A stretch of 64,000 bases of DNA from Candidatus Scalindua sp. (GTDB lineage: Bacteria; Planctomycetota; Brocadiia; Brocadiales; Scalinduaceae). The position numbers and the translations under genes are program-made. Within the stretch, counting starts at the first letter, position 1. Each line of letters starts with the position of its first letter. The notes beneath the pieces are model-generated. The model ran no database searches and was not told where the DNA came from. It worked only from the letters and a program-made list of their open reading frames with translations. Positions 1-8,809 of the stretch are shown one piece after another. Location of the stretch: positions 1-64,000 of the forward strand of contig JASMMK010000045.1 in assembly GCA_030748215.1 (NCBI GenBank), in the 5' to 3' direction.

Positions 1-870
1 CATTTCCTAAGATTATTTCCGAACGTCGGGCATGCAAGGTATTGGGTCAGCCAAGATCAACTCAAAGGTATAATGCTGGTACTTCTGATGACGAGAAGAG
101 ATTAGTGCAGAGGATTGTAGAATTAGCGAAAGATTACGGTAGTTATGGTTATCGAAGGATTATGGCCTTGTTAAGGGAAGAAGGGTGGCAAATTAATCAT
201 AAGCGTATGCTACGGTTGTGGAGGCGAGAAGGCTAAAAGTGCCTGCCAAGTAGCCGAAACGTAAACGTCTACGGTTTAATGATGGTTCCTGTGTCAGGCA
301 ACGTCCAGAATATAAAGAGCATGTATGGAGCTATGATTTTGTGATGAATCGTAGCGATGATGGAAGATCAATGAAGACGCTTACAATAATAGATGAATAT
401 ACAAGGGAATGCCTTGCTATTGTAGTTGAAAGACGGTTAAACTCAGAAGATGTACTTAGCACATTGTACGAGTTATTTATAAAACGCGGCGTACCGGAAT
501 ACATTAGATCGGATAATGGGTCAGAGTTTACCGCAAAAGCAGTAAGGGAATGGCTGTCAAATGTGGGAGTAAAGACACTTTATATAGAGCCTGGAAGTCC
601 TTGGGAGAATGGTTACAATGAAAGTTTTAATGGAAAGTTTCGTGATGAGCTTCTAAACGGTGAGATATTTGATACATTGTTTGAAGCAAAGGTATTGATT
701 GAAAGATGGCGTAAGGAGTATAATACGCATCGGCCTCATAGTGCTCTTGGATACCTGCCACCTGCTCCAGAGACAATTGAAGCGGTACAGACAGTTTCCA
801 CTACGTTACAACTGTCTGTATTATCCTGAACTCTAACTTTAAAGGTGGTACAAAGAACGGGGGCATGTCA
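1..870 (+). mobile_element. IS3-family insertion sequence, right-hand part, inactive
   Basis: The left end lies outside the window. The body encodes an IS3-type OrfB transposase. The right end is placed at about base 870 because the bases at 859-870 (run of G, then CATGTCA) resemble the G-rich right terminal inverted repeat of this IS group, which usually ends GGGGGCAGGTCA. Beyond 870 the sequence is chemoreceptor coding sequence, so the element appears to sit inside that gene. The transposase carries a frameshift and a nonsense codon, so this copy should not move on its own. The exact end is inferred from resemblance; the target-site duplication cannot be checked without the left end. Confidence 0.8.
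3..829 (+). pseudogene. IS3-family transposase OrfB, frameshifted
   Basis: The open frame enters from the window edge and reads the conserved IS3 OrfB motif SERRACKVLGQPRSTQRY, then an HTH_21-type segment ending LWRREG. A one-base loss near 233 moves the reading to another frame, where the expected continuation KVPAK is followed by a TAG at 251-253. The rve/DDE integrase core follows (about 341-829): TIIDEYTRECLA, SDNGSEFTA and the ENGYNESFNGKFRDE segment with the final catalytic Glu. The core itself looks intact. Both lesions lie within OrfB and away from the OrfA/OrfB overlap, so programmed frameshifting does not explain them. Confidence 0.88.
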
Positions 871-3218
871 GTGAAGGATTCGATTATAACGGTGGATAAA
901 GATATGGTTGTTATCGAAATCAATGAGGCCGCTAAAAGTATCTGTAACCTGTCTCGTGATTCTATCGAAAAACCATTTGAGTCTCTCCTGACGCATTGTG
1001 AGGGAAGGTGTATAGATGTTCTTTCAGAAACTGTTAACAGGAAGAAACCAGTTGAAATATACTATCTGGAACCTGCCAATCCTATCCTTGACGGCACCTC
1101 ACTCATAGACGGTCCATGCGCCGATACTAATCTCGGAAAAGTTTTCCGTGAAGCAAATAAGAGTACAAGCCCCGATTTCGTCAAATTAGTTGATTTCGAA
1201 TCATACTCCCCTTCCTATGATAGTGCTGCGAGTTTCATCGCATCACCTATATTTGATGACCAGAGAAAGGTTGGTATTCTGATTTTCCAGATGCCAATTG
1301 ACAGGGTTAATATGGTCATGACCAACAATCACAAATGGAAGGTTTGTGGTCTTGGAGAATCCGGGGAGACGTATATTATCGGTAGTGACTATAAGATGAG
1401 AAGTCAGTCACGTTTTCTTATAGAAGACAAAGAGGGCTATCATGCACTGATGGCAGGATTGGGTATGGAGGAGAGTACCCTTAATGTTATCGAGTCTAAG
1501 GACAGTACCATCCTTTTGTAGAAGATAGAGACCAAGGGTACGCATGCTGCCACAGCAGGTGAGACCAATATTGAGATTTTTGAGGATTACAGGCATATAC
1601 CTGTCCTCAGTGCCTATGCGCACCGTTGGAGATTGAGGGTGTAGACTGGGCTATTATGGCAGAGATAGATGAGGAGGAGGCCCTTAGGGCGGCGACTACA
1701 TTAGGTAAGCGGATGATGATGATTTCGGTCGTTCTTCTGGTAGTTATTATAGGGTTGAGTTTATTGGTTCTCAGGATTACCGGTAAGGTAACTAATGTCA
1801 TTAAGAGGATGGTTACAAGCCTGACTGATTGTTCTGTTCAAATATCCGATGCTTCTGAGCAGATATCCAGCTCTAGCCAATCCCTTGCGCAGGGTTCATC
1901 AGAACAGGCATCTTCTCTGGAGGAGACATCTGCTTCCATGGAAGAGATGTCCTCAATGACTAAACAAAATGCAAAAAATGCAGAAGAAGCTTCGAAACTG
2001 GTAGACGTGTGTACTACTGCCGCAGAGGATGGTAATAAAGCGGCTGGAGAAGTGAGCAGTTCAATGGAAGAGATAACTGCCAGTAGTAAGAAAATCGCAG
2101 AGATTACAAAGGTAATAGACGGCATAGCATCGCAGACTAATGCACTGGCAGTTAAAGCCGGGGAGGATACATCTCAGATCATAAAGCAGGGGAACAGCTT
2201 TTCCGTGGTTGCAAAAGAGGTGAGAAACCTTGCTAATAAGAGTACGGTAGCAGCAAAAGAGACAAGGGTTATAGTAGAAAGTTGTATTGCCAGTGCAGAT
2301 GAGTCCGGGAGTGGAGCAGGCATAAATGAAGAATTTAAGGAAAACATAAAAAGGATTTCCAGAGGTATCAAAGATATAGAGACCATAGCATTTCAGACTA
2401 ACCTCCTGGCACTTAATGCTGCAGTTGAGGCAGCCCGTGCAAGTGACAACGGGGAGAAATTTGCTGCCGTGACAGAAGAGGTAAGCAACCTGGCTAAAAA
2501 GAGTGCGGATGCTGCAAAGGATACCACGGCCCTTATAAGTGAATGTGTTACAAAGGCTAGTAGTGGAACCAGGGTTGCTGATAAATGTAAAGAAACCATG
2601 GAAAGCATTGTAAATGATGTGAAGAAAGCTTCTGTACTGACAAATGAGATTAAGGAAGCGTCTTCAGAACAATCCGAGGGTATAAGCCAGGTTACCGGAG
2701 CAGTGCAACAGATGGATGCAGTTACACAGCAGACGGCAGCTGGCGCAGAGCAAGCTGCATCGGCAAGCGAAGAGTTAGCAGCTCAGGCGCAGACAATGAA
2801 GGAACAAATCGATATATTAGCGATGCAGGTTGGAGGTAAAGGCAACGGAGAGCTGCCTCCACAAAAATCTGATAAAGAGAGCACTGGAAAGGCTGATAAT
2901 GAAACTACAGAGAAAGTGTCAGAACAGCAGATTGAGAAGAAAGAAACATCAGGCAGCAAGGTTTTCAAATTACTCTTTTCACCAATATATATCTTGAAAT
3001 CAATTGTTAAGCTGAGAAAGCGCAATGATTCCAACAAAGGAATCAAGTCCGGATCTTTGGATTCATCTGAAACTACTCCTGATGTTGATAATAAAACCGG
3101 AGGTAATGGCAATGGTAACAAAGAAGATGTTTCCGTCAAAACAGCCTCAAATGAAAGTATAGTTCCAATGGGTGAGAATAGAATTTCGGGGCATGATGAA
3201 AGTTTTAAAGATTTTTAG
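871..3218 (+). pseudogene. Methyl-accepting chemotaxis protein, interrupted by IS and degraded
   Basis: Read through its lesions, the remnant has a PAS-like segment (871 to about 1070), the distal half of a Cache-type ligand domain (about 1080-1620, with GLGESGETY and PVLSAYAP), a transmembrane helix near 1710-1785 and a cytoplasmic methyl-accepting signalling region to about 2830. A charged tail follows. The 5' end is cut by the IS3 copy. An in-frame TAG lies at 1519-1521, where homologues continue, and a frame change occurs at about 1621, after which the long frame resumes (from 1626). The PAS part passes straight into half a Cache domain with no membrane helix between them, suggesting an additional internal loss. 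The 530-codon C-terminal frame could still be translated but would lack the sensor. Confidence 0.85.
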
Positions 3219-3280
3219 TTGTAGGAGCCGTAAACGCTGGAACGATATTATTAAAATGCAAAAGATTAAGGAGATTGATA

Positions 3281-3712
3281 TTGAAAAAAAATAGAATCCT
3301 GCTTATAGAGGACAATCCGGATCATGCGGATTTGATCATCAATGCACTCAATGATGAAGGAGCAGGCAACGGCGATAAGGATGTTTTCTTAATAAAAGAT
3401 GGCCAGGATGCTATCGATTTTTTTGACGAAAATGATTTACCTGAAGAGTATTTTCAAATTGAATTAATATTACTGGATATAAATTTGCCTAAAGTGAACG
3501 GGATGGACATTCTGAAATACATAAGAAAGACGCCAGGTTATTCTGAAACACCCGTTACTATTATGTCGACAGATTCTCGTAAAGATACTGTTGGGAAGGC
3601 GTACAGGTATGGGGCTAATAGTTATATAGAAAAACTTGTTTCATACGATAAACTCGTTGAAAAGTTAAAAAACGTGAAAGATTTGTTCACGAGATCATAT
3701 GCATTTTCGTAG
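3281..3712 (+). CDS. CheY-like single-domain response regulator
   Basis: A stand-alone receiver domain of the Rcp1-like type. It starts KKNRILLIEDNPDHADL with the acidic pocket, has the phospho-acceptor Asp in LILLDINLPKVNG, a Thr/Ser position in VTIMST, and the conserved Lys in SYIEKLVS. There is no output domain, so it probably signals by protein contact, as a chemotaxis or phosphorelay partner. Its place just downstream of the broken chemoreceptor suggests they were once one signalling unit. I prefer the TTG at 3281, which lies 7 bases after an AAGGAG at 3268-3273; a TTG at 3275 is too close to that site. Confidence 0.85.
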   Translation: MKKNRILLIEDNPDHADLIINALNDEGAGNGDKDVFLIKDGQDAIDFFDENDLPEEYFQIELILLDINLPKVNGMDILKYIRKTPGYSETPVTIMSTDSRKDTVGKAYRYGANSYIEKLVSYDKLVEKLKNVKDLFTRSYAFS

Positions 3713-3756
3713 TATTCGAGTTTCTGTCTATGCGGGAACGATTTTCTACCTTTTTA

Positions 3757-3954
3757 CTATTCAGCACTGAACACATCGTTTATTTGCCTTGCCAATTCTA
3801 ATAATCTAAAAGGTTTTTTGACGATGAAATCAGGCTTCAGCTTCCCTTCTACAAATTCAATTTTTTCATCCCAGCCTGTGATTATACCAATCTTCGGCCT
3901 CCTCTCTAACTCATTCAAGCTTTTAGCCTCTTGTTTCTCTTCCATTGTCTCCAT
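3757..3954 (-). pseudogene. Response-regulator receiver fragment
   Basis: This 65-codon frame matches only the distal part of a receiver domain: a beta-strand IGIITGWD, then a helix and KPDFIVKKPFRL, where the Lys-Pro is the typical conserved switch lysine. It ends with a terminal helix ELARQINDVF. The acidic pocket and phospho-acceptor Asp that should precede it are absent, and no continuation was seen upstream on that strand. It is probably the decayed 3' end of a response-regulator gene that converges on the intact one at 3281-3712. A functional short protein cannot be excluded. Confidence 0.5.
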
Positions 3955-4054
3955 ATATTTCTCTTTGACTCATGTTAATAGCGATGGTAACATGTTGCTT
4001 CGTTATTTTTTATAAGAGTGTTGGCGTAAACAAGAAGGCCAGAAGACAACTTTG

Positions 4055-4504
4055 ATGGTTTCCAGAGATAAAATCACTCCAGAAAAAAGGGTTGGAATAA
4101 CAGCAAATCTAACGATTTTCCTTGGAATTCTTTATACAAGTCTGAGCATTGCTGCCATTGCGGGAATCTCCTCTCTCTCAACAAGGGGATATGGGACAAA
4201 GAGCATTGTCATAGGGTGTATGATAATAGGGTTGGGCTATGGTACCCGTTATGGAAGCAAAATATGCTTATATATTGCAACCGTTATCTTTGGGTCGTTA
4301 GCTGCGTACTTTATGTACAATTTTCTGTTAAGTAAATCTATTGGCCCGATAGTTCGTTTTGCATTCAGCATATGGGCAGCCAGTACGCTTGTCAGAACTA
4401 TACCTGCTATGAACAGGTTAAAAGCGGCAGGTTCTTTACCTGACAGGAACAATAAATACAGAGATTTTTTTTTAGAGCGTATACAAAATAAACGAATTAA
4501 TTGA
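4055..4504 (+). CDS. Hypothetical multi-pass membrane protein
   Basis: I do not recognise the family. The roughly 149-residue product has about four hydrophobic segments (residues near 18-40, 48-66, 70-92 and 100-118) separated by short Gly/Ser/Arg loops, and a charged C-terminus rich in Arg, Asn and Asp. The segments LGILYTSLSIAAIAGISS and IVIGCMIIGLGYGTRYGS look like paired helices. It ends 36 bases before argG and is read in the same direction, but nothing links it to arginine synthesis. The ATG at 4055 is preferred over the adjacent TTG at 4052; no strong ribosome binding site is visible. Confidence 0.6.
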   Translation: MVSRDKITPEKRVGITANLTIFLGILYTSLSIAAIAGISSLSTRGYGTKSIVIGCMIIGLGYGTRYGSKICLYIATVIFGSLAAYFMYNFLLSKSIGPIVRFAFSIWAASTLVRTIPAMNRLKAAGSLPDRNNKYRDFFLERIQNKRIN

Positions 4505-4540
4505 CATAATTGATATTCAAATAACAACAAAGGAGGAAAG

Positions 4541-5815
4541 ATGGGAACCGAAAGAAAGAAAGTTGTCTTGGCGTATTCGGGTGGACTTGATACCTCTGTT
4601 GCCATAAAGTGGATACAGGACAAGTACGACATGGACGTAATAGCACTGACCATTGATCTGGGAACGGACAAGGATTTGAAGCCGGTAGTGGAAAAAGCGA
4701 TAAAGACAGGCGCAATCAAATCCATGATTATAGATGCGAAGGAGGTCTTCGTTAACTATTTTCTTTTTCCTGCGCTTCAAGCCGGAGCCCTTTACGAGAG
4801 AACATATCCCCTCGCGACTGCACTGGGCAGGCCATTGATAGCTAAACTGCTGGTTGATGTTGCCGCGGCGGAAGGCGCTTGCGCCGTAGCTCATGGTTGT
4901 ACCGGGAAAGGAAATGATCAGGTTAGATTTGACGTTGCCATACATACATTGGATCCGTCTTTGCAGATAATTGCACCACTGCGAGAGTGGAATATGACCA
5001 GAGATGAGTCAATGGTTTATGCCAGGGAGAACAATATTCCTATTGACGTAAGCAAAAAAAATCCTTACAGCATAGATGAAAACATATGGGGGAGAAGTAT
5101 TGAGTGCGGAATACTTGAAGACCCTTGGGAAGAGCCGCCGGAAGATATTTATAAAATGACAAAGAACGCGAAGGATGCTCCTGAAGAACCGACATATATA
5201 GAATTAGGTTTTGAAAACGGTATACCTTTAACCTTGGATGGGCAGGAGATAGATGGAATAAGCCTCATTGATAAATTGAATACGTTAGCCGGTGATAATG
5301 GTATAGGAAGAATTGATCATCTTGAAAATCGTATTGTTGGTATAAAATCCAGAGAAATTTATGAATCACCTGCCGCCATAGTTCTTAACAAAGCTCACCA
5401 GGCGCTTGAAGAGATTGTTATGTCGAAAGAGACTCACCGGTTTAAGGAGGTGGTTTCAACTCAGTATTCCGATATGGTTTATAGCGGTTTGTGGTTTTCA
5501 ACATTTCACCAGGATCTGGCAGCGTATATATTAAGTAATCAGCGATTTGTTGTTGGTACGGTCCGTCTCAGACTTTATAAGGGGAACTGTGTTGTTGTTG
5601 GAAGAAAATCACCTCTGTCATTGTACGACCACTCACTGGCAACTTATGATGCCGGGGATACTTTCGAACATAATGCGGCGCTAGGTTTTATTAAAATTTT
5701 CGGTCTGGCTACAAAGACACAAGCGCAGATCCAACTTAAGGTACTGAAGAAAGGTGAAGTGATTCCTTCAATCATGCCTCCCAAAGTAAATCCGACTGAC
5801 GTAATGGAGAAATAA
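4541..5815 (+). CDS. argG: Argininosuccinate synthase
   Basis: ArgG condenses citrulline and aspartate with ATP cleavage to form argininosuccinate, the penultimate step of arginine synthesis in the cytoplasm. The protein has 424 residues, near the family norm of about 400-450. The N-terminal ATP-pyrophosphatase loop reads VVLAYSGGLDTSVAIKW. The citrulline/aspartate-binding region includes AHGCTGKGNDQVRFD, and SIDENIWGRSIECG is also typical. The start has a strong AAAGGAGG site 5 bases upstream. It is probably transcribed alone or with the membrane protein before it; a strong hairpin follows at 5830-5882. No other arg gene is adjacent. Confidence 0.96.
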   Translation: MGTERKKVVLAYSGGLDTSVAIKWIQDKYDMDVIALTIDLGTDKDLKPVVEKAIKTGAIKSMIIDAKEVFVNYFLFPALQAGALYERTYPLATALGRPLIAKLLVDVAAAEGACAVAHGCTGKGNDQVRFDVAIHTLDPSLQIIAPLREWNMTRDESMVYARENNIPIDVSKKNPYSIDENIWGRSIECGILEDPWEEPPEDIYKMTKNAKDAPEEPTYIELGFENGIPLTLDGQEIDGISLIDKLNTLAGDNGIGRIDHLENRIVGIKSREIYESPAAIVLNKAHQALEEIVMSKETHRFKEVVSTQYSDMVYSGLWFSTFHQDLAAYILSNQRFVVGTVRLRLYKGNCVVVGRKSPLSLYDHSLATYDAGDTFEHNAALGFIKIFGLATKTQAQIQLKVLKKGEVIPSIMPPKVNPTDVMEK

Positions 5816-5829
5816 GAAGTATAGATATC

Positions 5830-5882
5830 AATAGTGAACGAGTGGATGGGGGGGGGTATGTTACTCATCCACTCACGCTATT
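5830..5882. terminator. Intrinsic terminator between convergent genes
   Basis: A long inverted repeat pairs AATAGTG..GAGTGGATG with CATCCACTC..CGCTATT around a G-rich loop (a run of eight or more G). It lies between argG (plus) and the SYLF gene (minus) and could terminate both. Confidence 0.6.
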
Positions 5883-5885
5883 AAA

Positions 5886-6566
5886 TTAAAAATTACTATA
5901 TTTTTCCAATGTTCTAAGCAGCTCTTTTGCCTCATCTGGAATATCGTCCTCATTCTCTAATATTTTTCTTGCAGATATTTTCTTGCCGTAAAACAGTTTA
6001 TTTGCACGATCATCCTGCGAGATAAATCCACCTTCAAAAGTAAGTCCTCCATACAGGCCTTTCGACTTTGAATATACCAGAAATGCTGTATTCGGTCCTA
6101 TCTTAGCTTCTGTATCTCTTCCAATCGGACCTAATGCGAGAGAGGCATCGACACCTATTTTAAATTTTGAAAACAGCAATGACTCAACTCCGAACCTGTT
6201 CATTATCAAGATCACCGCGTCGGCCATTTGCCCTCCAGCCTGGAATCCGAAACTCGCTTCCGCGCTGGCAACGAAGGAAGGTGCACTCCATTTGCGTGTT
6301 TTTATGTTCCTGGTCAATGCGACGCCTTGGCCTACCTTGGCGCCAAAAATAAATCCGGCATTATACTGACGCATTATTATGATACCCTGGCAACTCTTCA
6401 AAAGAGTTGACGGTATTGAAGTTTCGGGGATTTCCATTATCTCTTCAAGATAGTTGTTAGATCTGTTAATTCTATCAGTTAATTTCTCTTTTGTTATCGC
6501 GTATACATTAGAAGTGACCACGAAAAATAAGCAGCAGGCAATTGACAGTACTAATTTTATTTTCAA
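5886..6566 (-). CDS. Exported SYLF (Ysc84-type) lipid-binding domain protein
   Basis: The N-terminus is a Sec signal (KLVLSIACCLFFVVTSNVYA). The remainder is a single SYLF domain of about 200 residues, with the recognisable run CQGIIIMRQYNAGFIFGAKVG, the glycine-rich SFGFQAGGQ segment, ALGPIGRDTEAKIG and LYGGLTFEGGFI. SYLF proteins of bacteria are secreted, bind phosphoinositides or other lipids, and are poorly understood. A close paralogue lies at 22535-23191. The start is a TTG preceded by AAGGAGGG. It stands alone, between the argG terminator and an acetyltransferase. Confidence 0.88.
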   Translation of the reverse strand: MKIKLVLSIACCLFFVVTSNVYAITKEKLTDRINRSNNYLEEIMEIPETSIPSTLLKSCQGIIIMRQYNAGFIFGAKVGQGVALTRNIKTRKWSAPSFVASAEASFGFQAGGQMADAVILIMNRFGVESLLFSKFKIGVDASLALGPIGRDTEAKIGPNTAFLVYSKSKGLYGGLTFEGGFISQDDRANKLFYGKKISARKILENEDDIPDEAKELLRTLEKYSNF

Positions 6567-6669
6567 CTCTCTAACCCTCCTTCTTCATTAGAAATCACAA
6601 AATAGATATCTTTAATTTCATTCCTGATTAAATAAAACAGTTTAATTTATAATGGCGAAGATAGAGCCT

Positions 6670-7278
6670 TCACGCAATTTTCTTGATCATTGTAACAGCA
6701 GATGAGAACCCCATGTCACGGCATAAAAACTGAAAAGGTATAGGGCACCTTCTAATCCTGGTAGCAACAAAACCATTTTGTTCGTAAAAACGTCTTGCGT
6801 CAGGATTTGTGTCTACGACGTCCAGTCTTATTGTGCTGAAATCATGTGCCCATGCAAAATCTGTAACACCCGTTAACAGGTGTGTGCCGACTCCTCTACC
6901 TTGCATCTCTGAGCGGACCATAACGGCCTTCAAGTACAATTCACCTTTATGATCAGGCGAATTAAACAGACGCATCTTGAGCATTTTCATAATACCTCGT
7001 AGCCAGCCGAACTCGCGAGTTAAATCAGATGCGGAAGGGCTGAAGAAATGGCATCCTTCGTACTGTAAGCCTGCTATGCCCAGCAACTCTTTTCCTCTTG
7101 CGGCTACCATTGTGCCCTTGGGATTCAGATGCTTCTGCAGGAAAGAGACTCCCTGCTCCCTTGTACTCATGATAGGGAAAAACTTCTGTTGAAACGAATC
7201 ATAGAAGAGTTCTGCTGCTTCCTGAATGTATTCATCGGGGAGCCCGATATATATTTCGATTGTACCAGCATTACTCAT
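6670..7278 (-). CDS. GNAT-family N-acetyltransferase
   Basis: A 202-residue GCN5-related acetyltransferase. The acetyl-CoA binding motif A is clear in VMVRSEMQGRGVGTHLL (Q/R-x-x-G-x-G/A), and motif B appears as NPDARRFYEQNGF. The N-terminal third, with FYDSFQQKF and a glycine-containing GIAGLQYEG strand, fits the fold. The substrate cannot be read from the sequence. It starts at an ATG and ends within minus-strand genes that are not obviously related. Confidence 0.85.
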   Translation of the reverse strand: MSNAGTIEIYIGLPDEYIQEAAELFYDSFQQKFFPIMSTREQGVSFLQKHLNPKGTMVAARGKELLGIAGLQYEGCHFFSPSASDLTREFGWLRGIMKMLKMRLFNSPDHKGELYLKAVMVRSEMQGRGVGTHLLTGVTDFAWAHDFSTIRLDVVDTNPDARRFYEQNGFVATRIRRCPIPFQFLCRDMGFSSAVTMIKKIA

Positions 7279-7306
7279 GTTTTTATATTAAGGCAGTATT
7301 CATTTA

Positions 7307-7477
7307 CTACCTTCCTACCTTTATCTGTGTTAGGGCCAGCACTTCCAGTTTGTTTCCTACTAAGTATTCTATCTGATCTTTCGCATCTTCTTCGTTGCCT
7401 GCTTGTACATTGATAATGAATAGCTGATCTCCTCCGCCTTCCCAACTAACTGTTAATCTGAATTCATACATCTCCAT
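7307..7477 (-). CDS. Small 56-residue conserved-looking protein
   Basis: A short frame beginning MEMYEFRLTVSWEGGGDQLF and ending LEVLALTQIKVGR. It shows an alternating beta-strand pattern, a middle amphipathic helix (residues about 26-40, rich in Glu, Asp and Ala) and a final strand, as expected of a compact alpha/beta mini-domain. An AGGAG lies 11 bases before the ATG. It fills the gap between the acetyltransferase and the 202-residue protein upstream, in the same direction. The family is not recognised; support comes from the ribosome site, sensible composition and gene packing. Confidence 0.55.
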   Translation of the reverse strand: MEMYEFRLTVSWEGGGDQLFIINVQAGNEEDAKDQIEYLVGNKLEVLALTQIKVGR

Positions 7478-7549
7478 TTTCTGTTCTCTCTCCTGTGTAA
7501 AATTGTAAAAACATTATCAAAAATTATTAAACTCTTTCTGGATATCATT

Positions 7550-8158
7550 TCACTGAGGTGTATGGATCCTGTCTATACAGGGGAAATCCATATTCAAGTC
7601 TTTAAATCTCTGTACCAGGCTCTTTGCCCCGGGTATGAGCTCCTCAGTGGATTTGGCCGATTGAATTAATTCCCAGAGTTCGTGAATAATACCACTGTCA
7701 TATAATTTTTTGTAACGATCACTGTTGCATCCTTCTGCTACGTCAACATCAAACAGGGCATATTCAAGTTCCTTCCAGAAATCATCGGCGCCTATAACTC
7801 CTCCTGCGGCAGCGCCTTCAATACCCTCCTTATAAAACCTGTTTAATGTTACCTCAAATTTTGGAAAGCGCTGGCAAAAGTGATAATTGACAAAGGACTG
7901 TTCTATAGTATCCAGGGACATGGACACCTCGTATTCCAGGTTGCATTCAGGGACCTTGGTGCTAAACAGAACGTGTGCTGTCTCGCGCAGAGCGGCTCTG
8001 AATATCAACAGAAAATCATATTGATACAGAGGAAGTATAATTTGCTTTTTATCCGGTAACGAATATCCGGCTGGAACATCTTCAAATTGGACTTTTATTT
8101 CCGGGTCTAATATCTCGACACATTTGACCACCATCTCATGAACCTTTTCCATTGACAA
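7550..8158 (-). CDS. Hypothetical 202-residue protein with an RETAH motif
   Basis: A soluble protein with no signal or membrane segment. Residues about 50-105 carry LIFRAALRETAHVLFST followed by a helix (MSLDTIEQSFVNYHF) and the word RFPKF. This arrangement recalls the N-terminal helical region of some CobT/VWA-linked proteins, where HExAH is followed by a helix with LEDxRIE and then a YPG-like turn, but here the first His is replaced by Arg. The similarity is by eye and weak. The remainder is acidic and helical. No function is assigned. It is co-directional with the small gene at 7307-7477. Confidence 0.6.
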   Translation of the reverse strand: MSMEKVHEMVVKCVEILDPEIKVQFEDVPAGYSLPDKKQIILPLYQYDFLLIFRAALRETAHVLFSTKVPECNLEYEVSMSLDTIEQSFVNYHFCQRFPKFEVTLNRFYKEGIEGAAAGGVIGADDFWKELEYALFDVDVAEGCNSDRYKKLYDSGIIHELWELIQSAKSTEELIPGAKSLVQRFKDLNMDFPCIDRIHTPQ

Positions 8159-8306
8159 AACCTTTCAAACTTAAATTTAGTTAATTGTACTTACATTTAC
8201 TTCATAATTCAGAACGAGATTCTAACAGATTTGGCCTTGTAATTGAAATCAATAGTTAAAATTGGACACTTCTGAACAACATAGAGAACAGATCATCCGA
8301 TTCATG

Positions 8307-8798
8307 TTATGGTAATTTTGAAACCGTTAGTATGCAAAGCAGATAAAGAATTTTACGTGTTAACGATAAAATCTCTTTGTCGAAAGGAACCGGCCTCTCT
8401 TTAAGGCCCCGGGCGCATATTATATCTAGAACTCTGACTAAATTAATAAATGCGTCTTTTGGATCAGAGTCCCTTGATGACCTTAACGTTCCAATTGCCC
8501 TCATAATTGAAACTTCATCCACTGTTCCTTCGGTATCGGTAAGTACGGTTTCCAGTGGTGGATCAAGAAAAACCAATGAGTCTACAGATTGGTCCTTTAA
8601 CAGCCTTTTTATCTCATCTTCAGAGAATTTTTCCTTAAGTGATTCCAATTTCTGAAGATCGTGTTCGGGTATACTTTTGCCATCTTCCTTAGTTATCTTT
8701 ACTGCGTTTGTCAGCGTAGTCCACAAAACGTCTGCAGCTTTATAATCGGGGAGAGATTGGGTGGATATAATTTCAGTTAGTATTGTCTCTTTTTCCAT
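8307..8798 (-). CDS. Hypothetical cytoplasmic helical protein
   Basis: The product (about 163 residues from the chosen start) is charged and mostly helical, beginning MEKETILTEIISTQSLPDY and ending in a more hydrophobic stretch ILYLLCILTVSKLP. No motif is recognised. The ATG at 8798 is preferred because GGAG precedes it and because the alternative ATG at 8831 lies inside the end of the upstream gene without a ribosome site. The gene is 11 bases downstream of the 229-residue exported protein, so the two are probably co-transcribed. Confidence 0.55.
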   Translation of the reverse strand: MEKETILTEIISTQSLPDYKAADVLWTTLTNAVKITKEDGKSIPEHDLQKLESLKEKFSEDEIKRLLKDQSVDSLVFLDPPLETVLTDTEGTVDEVSIMRAIGTLRSSRDSDPKDAFINLVRVLDIICARGLKERPVPFDKEILSLTRKILYLLCILTVSKLP

Positions 8799-8809
8799 AT
8801 CTCCAACTC

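Noticed and set aside
230-256. Programmed frameshift in the IS3 transposase
   Set aside because: The IS3 programmed shift is at the OrfA/OrfB junction; this break is inside OrfB and is followed by a TAG.
1519-1521. In-frame TAG in the chemoreceptor as recoding (pyrrolysine)
   Set aside because: The same gene also has an IS-cut 5' end and a frameshift, so plain decay explains it.
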